Shown here: positions 61,770 to 64,000 of the stretch, in pieces
Numbering within the stretch: position 1 is the stretch's first letter
How the letters are laid out: the number at the start of each line of letters is the position of its first letter
DNA from: Bacillus sp. FJAT-29814
GTDB taxonomy: Bacteria; Bacillota; Bacilli; Bacillales; Cytobacillaceae
Direction: 5' to 3'
Assembly: GCF_001510715.1 (NCBI RefSeq)
Contig: NZ_LMTJ01000004.1
Location: forward strand, 372,001 to 436,000
Length of the DNA stretch: 64,000 nt
Program-made: the position numbers and the translations under genes
The notes under the pieces: model-generated
The model's database searches: none
The model's input: the letters and a program-made list of their open reading frames with translations, nothing else
Told to the model about the DNA's origin: nothing

Positions 61770-62906
61770 ATGAAATTTATTATCCAGCGTGACCGCCTTG
61801 TCCAAAGTGTTCAAGATGTTATGAAAGCAGTCACCTCGAGGACAACGATTCCTATTTTGACGGGGATTAAAATTACGACTACCAATGAGGGAGTAACCTT
61901 AACCGGAAGCGATTCAGATGTCTCCATTGAATCATTTATTCCGAAAGAAGAAGCTGGCGATGAAATTGTTGAAATCAAACAAACTGGCGCGATTGTCCTA
62001 CAAGCAAAATTTTTCAGTGAAATTGTAAAAAAGCTACCTACCGACACTGTTGAAATTGAAGTGCATAGCTCACTTCAAACCGTAATACGTTCCGGCAAAT
62101 CTGAGTTTAATTTAATTGGCCTTGATGCGGAGGAGTACCCTCACCTGCCGCAAATCGAAGAAAATAATAAATTCCATATTGCAACTGACCTGTTAAAGGC
62201 GATGATCCGCCAAACTCATTTTGCTGTATCCACTTCGGAAACACGGCCAATCTTGACAGGTGTAAACTGGCGAATTGAGAATGGTGAGCTGACCTGTATT
62301 GCAACAGATAGCCACAGACTGGCGTTAAGAAAAGCTAAAATCGAAACAGAAAATACTGAAAGCTATAATGTTGTCATTCCTGGTAAAAGCTTAAACGAAT
62401 TAAGCAAGATTATTGATGATTCCAACGAATTAATCGATATCGTCATTACCGAGAATCAAATTTTATTTAAAGCGAAGCATTTATTGTTTTTCTCACGATT
62501 ATTAGAAGGCAATTATCCTGATACGTCGAGATTGATTCCATCAGAAAGCAAAACCGATATAACGGTAAATACGAAAGAATTCCTGCAAGCGATTGATCGT
62601 GCTTCCCTTCTCGCCCGCGAAGGAAGAAACAATGTGGTCAAGTTTTCAACAATTGGTGGCGGTGTGATTGAAATTTCCTCCAATACACCGGAAATCGGAA
62701 AAGTTGTTGAGGAAATTCAAGCTGAAGCTATTGAAGGCGAAGAGTTAAAAATATCCTTTAGCGCAAAATATATGATGGATGCCCTAAAAGCACTCGAAGG
62801 GACTGATATCAGAGTCAGCTTCACTGGTGCGATGCGCCCATTCGTAATTCGCCCAATGCATGATGAATCGATTTTGCAGCTCATTTTGCCGGTCAGAACC
62901 TATTAA
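61770..62906 (+). CDS. dnaN: DNA polymerase III subunit beta (sliding clamp)
   Basis: A 378-residue sliding clamp with three similar domains. It begins MKFIIQRDRLVQSVQDVMKA and ends LILPVRTY; SRTTIPILTGI and the C-terminal pocket region FVIRPMHDESILQLILP (in parts) are conserved. GGAGG precedes the ATG. It lies 196 bases after dnaA, across the unwinding element, and is followed by a terminator. Confidence 0.98.
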   Translation: MKFIIQRDRLVQSVQDVMKAVTSRTTIPILTGIKITTTNEGVTLTGSDSDVSIESFIPKEEAGDEIVEIKQTGAIVLQAKFFSEIVKKLPTDTVEIEVHSSLQTVIRSGKSEFNLIGLDAEEYPHLPQIEENNKFHIATDLLKAMIRQTHFAVSTSETRPILTGVNWRIENGELTCIATDSHRLALRKAKIETENTESYNVVIPGKSLNELSKIIDDSNELIDIVITENQILFKAKHLLFFSRLLEGNYPDTSRLIPSESKTDITVNTKEFLQAIDRASLLAREGRNNVVKFSTIGGGVIEISSNTPEIGKVVEEIQAEAIEGEELKISFSAKYMMDALKALEGTDIRVSFTGAMRPFVIRPMHDESILQLILPVRTY

Positions 62907-62926
62907 ACGACCTATTGCAACCATAT

Positions 62927-62953
62927 GCCGCCATGCCGTTGGCGGCCTTTTTT
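62927..62953 (+). terminator. Terminator of dnaA-dnaN
   Basis: GCCGCCA pairs with TGGCGGC around a 6-base loop and is followed by CTTTTTT, about 20 bases after the dnaN stop codon. Confidence 0.85.
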
Positions 62954-63030
62954 AGGGTTTCCTTTGTTTTTGATGGAGTTTTTTAGTAAAATAAAGTATT
63001 GGAACCATTTTAGAAAGTGAGGGTGAAAAC

Positions 63031-63246
63031 GTGCCTGAAAAAGTAAACCTGGATACGGAATTTATCACTTTAGGCCAATTTTTAAAGCTTGCCGATGTGA
63101 TTCAAACCGGCGGCATGGCCAAATGGTTTTTGAGTGAACATGATGTGTTTATTAATGGCGAGCAAGATCAAAGACGAGGAAGAAAGCTTCGATCTGGAGA
63201 TGAAATCAGAATCCCGGGCTTTGGGGAGTTCGTCATAACGGAGTAA
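63031..63246 (+). CDS. rlbA: S4-domain ribosome-associated protein RlbA (YaaA)
   Basis: A 71-residue S4 RNA-binding protein between dnaN and recF in most Bacillales. The S4 fold is visible in ITLGQFLKLADVIQTGGMAK and INGEQDQRRGRKLRSGDEI (parts). B. subtilis YaaA associates with the 50S subunit. It starts at GTG with GAGGGT upstream and is followed by recF after 12 bases, so the two are co-transcribed. Confidence 0.94.
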   Translation: MPEKVNLDTEFITLGQFLKLADVIQTGGMAKWFLSEHDVFINGEQDQRRGRKLRSGDEIRIPGFGEFVITE

Positions 63247-63258
63247 GGATGACTTTAC

Positions 63259-64000
63259 ATGTATATTCAACAATTAGCCTTAAAAAATTATCGGAATTAC
63301 GAGGAAATGTTTATTGAGTTCGAAAATAAAGTAAATGTCATCTTAGGAGAAAACGCCCAAGGCAAAACAAATGTCATGGAATCCATTTATGTTTTAGCTA
63401 TGGCTAAATCCCACCGAACCTCAAACGATAAAGATTTAATTCGCTGGGACCAGGATTATGCTAAAATAGAGGGAAGGGTTCAAAAACACCACAGCTCTGT
63501 CCCTATGCAATTAGTGATTTCAAAAAAAGGGAAAAAAGCAAAGCTTAACCATATTGAACAGCAAAAACTCAGCCAGTATGTCGGAAATATGAATGTGGTT
63601 ATGTTTGCGCCTGAGGACCTAAACCTGGTGAAAGGAAGCCCCCAGGTTCGCAGACGGTTTATTGATATGGAAATTGGCCAAATCTCCCCAATTTATTTAC
63701 ATGATATGAGCCAATATCAAAAAATACTTCAGCAGCGCAATCATTATTTGAAAATGCTGCAAATCAAAAAACAGACTGACCAAACCATGCTTGAAATATT
63801 GACGGAACAGTTTATTGGAATGGCTGTAAAAATAGTTGCCAAACGATTTGAGTTCCTCCATTTACTCGAAAACTGGGCGAAACCGATTCATCATGGAATT
63901 TCCCGCGGGTTGGAGGCGCTTGAAATTCACTATAAACCCTCCGTGGAGGTATTAGAAGAACAAGACTTGTCGAAAATGATAACAAGTTTTGAAGAGAAGT
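63259..64000 (+). CDS. recF: DNA replication/repair protein RecF, 5' part (cut by window edge)
   Basis: The first 247 codons of RecF, an SMC-like ATPase that helps load RecA at gaps. [17 protein letters not shown] begins the protein; Walker A is GENAQGKTN (about 30-38), and [24 protein letters not shown] is family-specific. The C-terminal signature and Walker B lie beyond the window. AAGGATGA precedes the ATG. Confidence 0.96.
   Translation, partial: MYIQQLALKNYRNYEEMFIEFENKVNVILGENAQGKTNVMESIYVLAMAKSHRTSNDKDLIRWDQDYAKIEGRVQKHHSSVPMQLVISKKGKKAKLNHIEQQKLSQYVGNMNVVMFAPEDLNLVKGSPQVRRRFIDMEIGQISPIYLHDMSQYQKILQQRNHYLKMLQIKKQTDQTMLEILTEQFIGMAVKIVAKRFEFLHLLENWAKPIHHGISRGLEALEIHYKPSVEVLEEQDLSKMITSFEEK

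Noticed and set aside
1..64000. CRISPR arrays, prophage and insertion-sequence transposases
   Set aside because: No regularly spaced repeats and no transposase, integrase or phage structural genes were seen. The mobile-element case rests only on the rlmH-end repeats.

Overview
The window is about 64 kb of a low-GC Gram-positive chromosome containing oriC. From about 22.9 kb to the right edge the gene order is that of the Bacillus subtilis origin region: rlmH-htrC-walJIHKR, purA, dnaB(dnaC)-rplI-gdpP-yybS, rpsR-ssb-rpsF, ychF, yyaE, yyaC, parB-parA-noc, rsmG-mnmG-mnmE-jag-yidC-rnpA-rpmH, then oriC with dnaA-dnaN-rlbA-recF. Sporulation-linked genes (yyaC, spo0J/soj, spoIIIJ) and noc point to an endospore-forming Bacillaceae (Bacillus/Neobacillus-like). 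Almost all genes left of dnaA read leftward and those from dnaA read rightward, as expected for divergent replication forks.

Region 1-6.2 kb is accessory: a truncated MerR regulator divergent from an FtsX-type ABC exporter, a DAO-type flavoprotein, rluF, a DinB-fold protein and a thioredoxin-reductase-like flavoprotein. Region 6.2-22.9 kb looks like an integration hot spot at the 3' end of rlmH. The last 18 bases of rlmH, coding EPYHK-stop, recur in the same orientation at 14291-14308 and 6670-6687. They divide the region into two blocks. One (6.7-14.3 kb) carries a methyltransferase and a cyanophycin-use locus: a sigma-54 activator, a near-consensus sigma-54 promoter, a YfcC-type permease, isoaspartyl dipeptidase and secreted cyanophycinase. 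The other (14.3-22.9 kb) carries a single 2.7-kilo-residue cyclic beta-1,2-glucan synthase-like gene. This matches the layout of staphylococcal SCC elements, which use the same site in rlmH (orfX). No ccr recombinase is visible here.

In the proposed catabolic path, cyanophycinase cuts cyanophycin outside the cell to beta-Asp-Arg. The permease would import the dipeptide, and the isoaspartyl dipeptidase would release Asp and Arg. The sigma-54 activator would control the operon.

The core region carries many cis signals: three parS sites (in walK, between ssb and rpsF, and in parB), DnaA-box clusters next to rlmH and mnmE, a bipartite oriC flanking dnaA with a DnaA-trio and AT-rich unwinding element, PurBoxes before purA, an S6:S18 leader before rpsF, a WalR-like box before an M23 endopeptidase, four tRNAs (Lys, Glu, Asp, Phe) and several dispersed intergenic repeats. 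Start codons were chosen by Shine-Dalgarno spacing. Two accessory genes have strong ribosome sites that point to AUU rather than a normal start.
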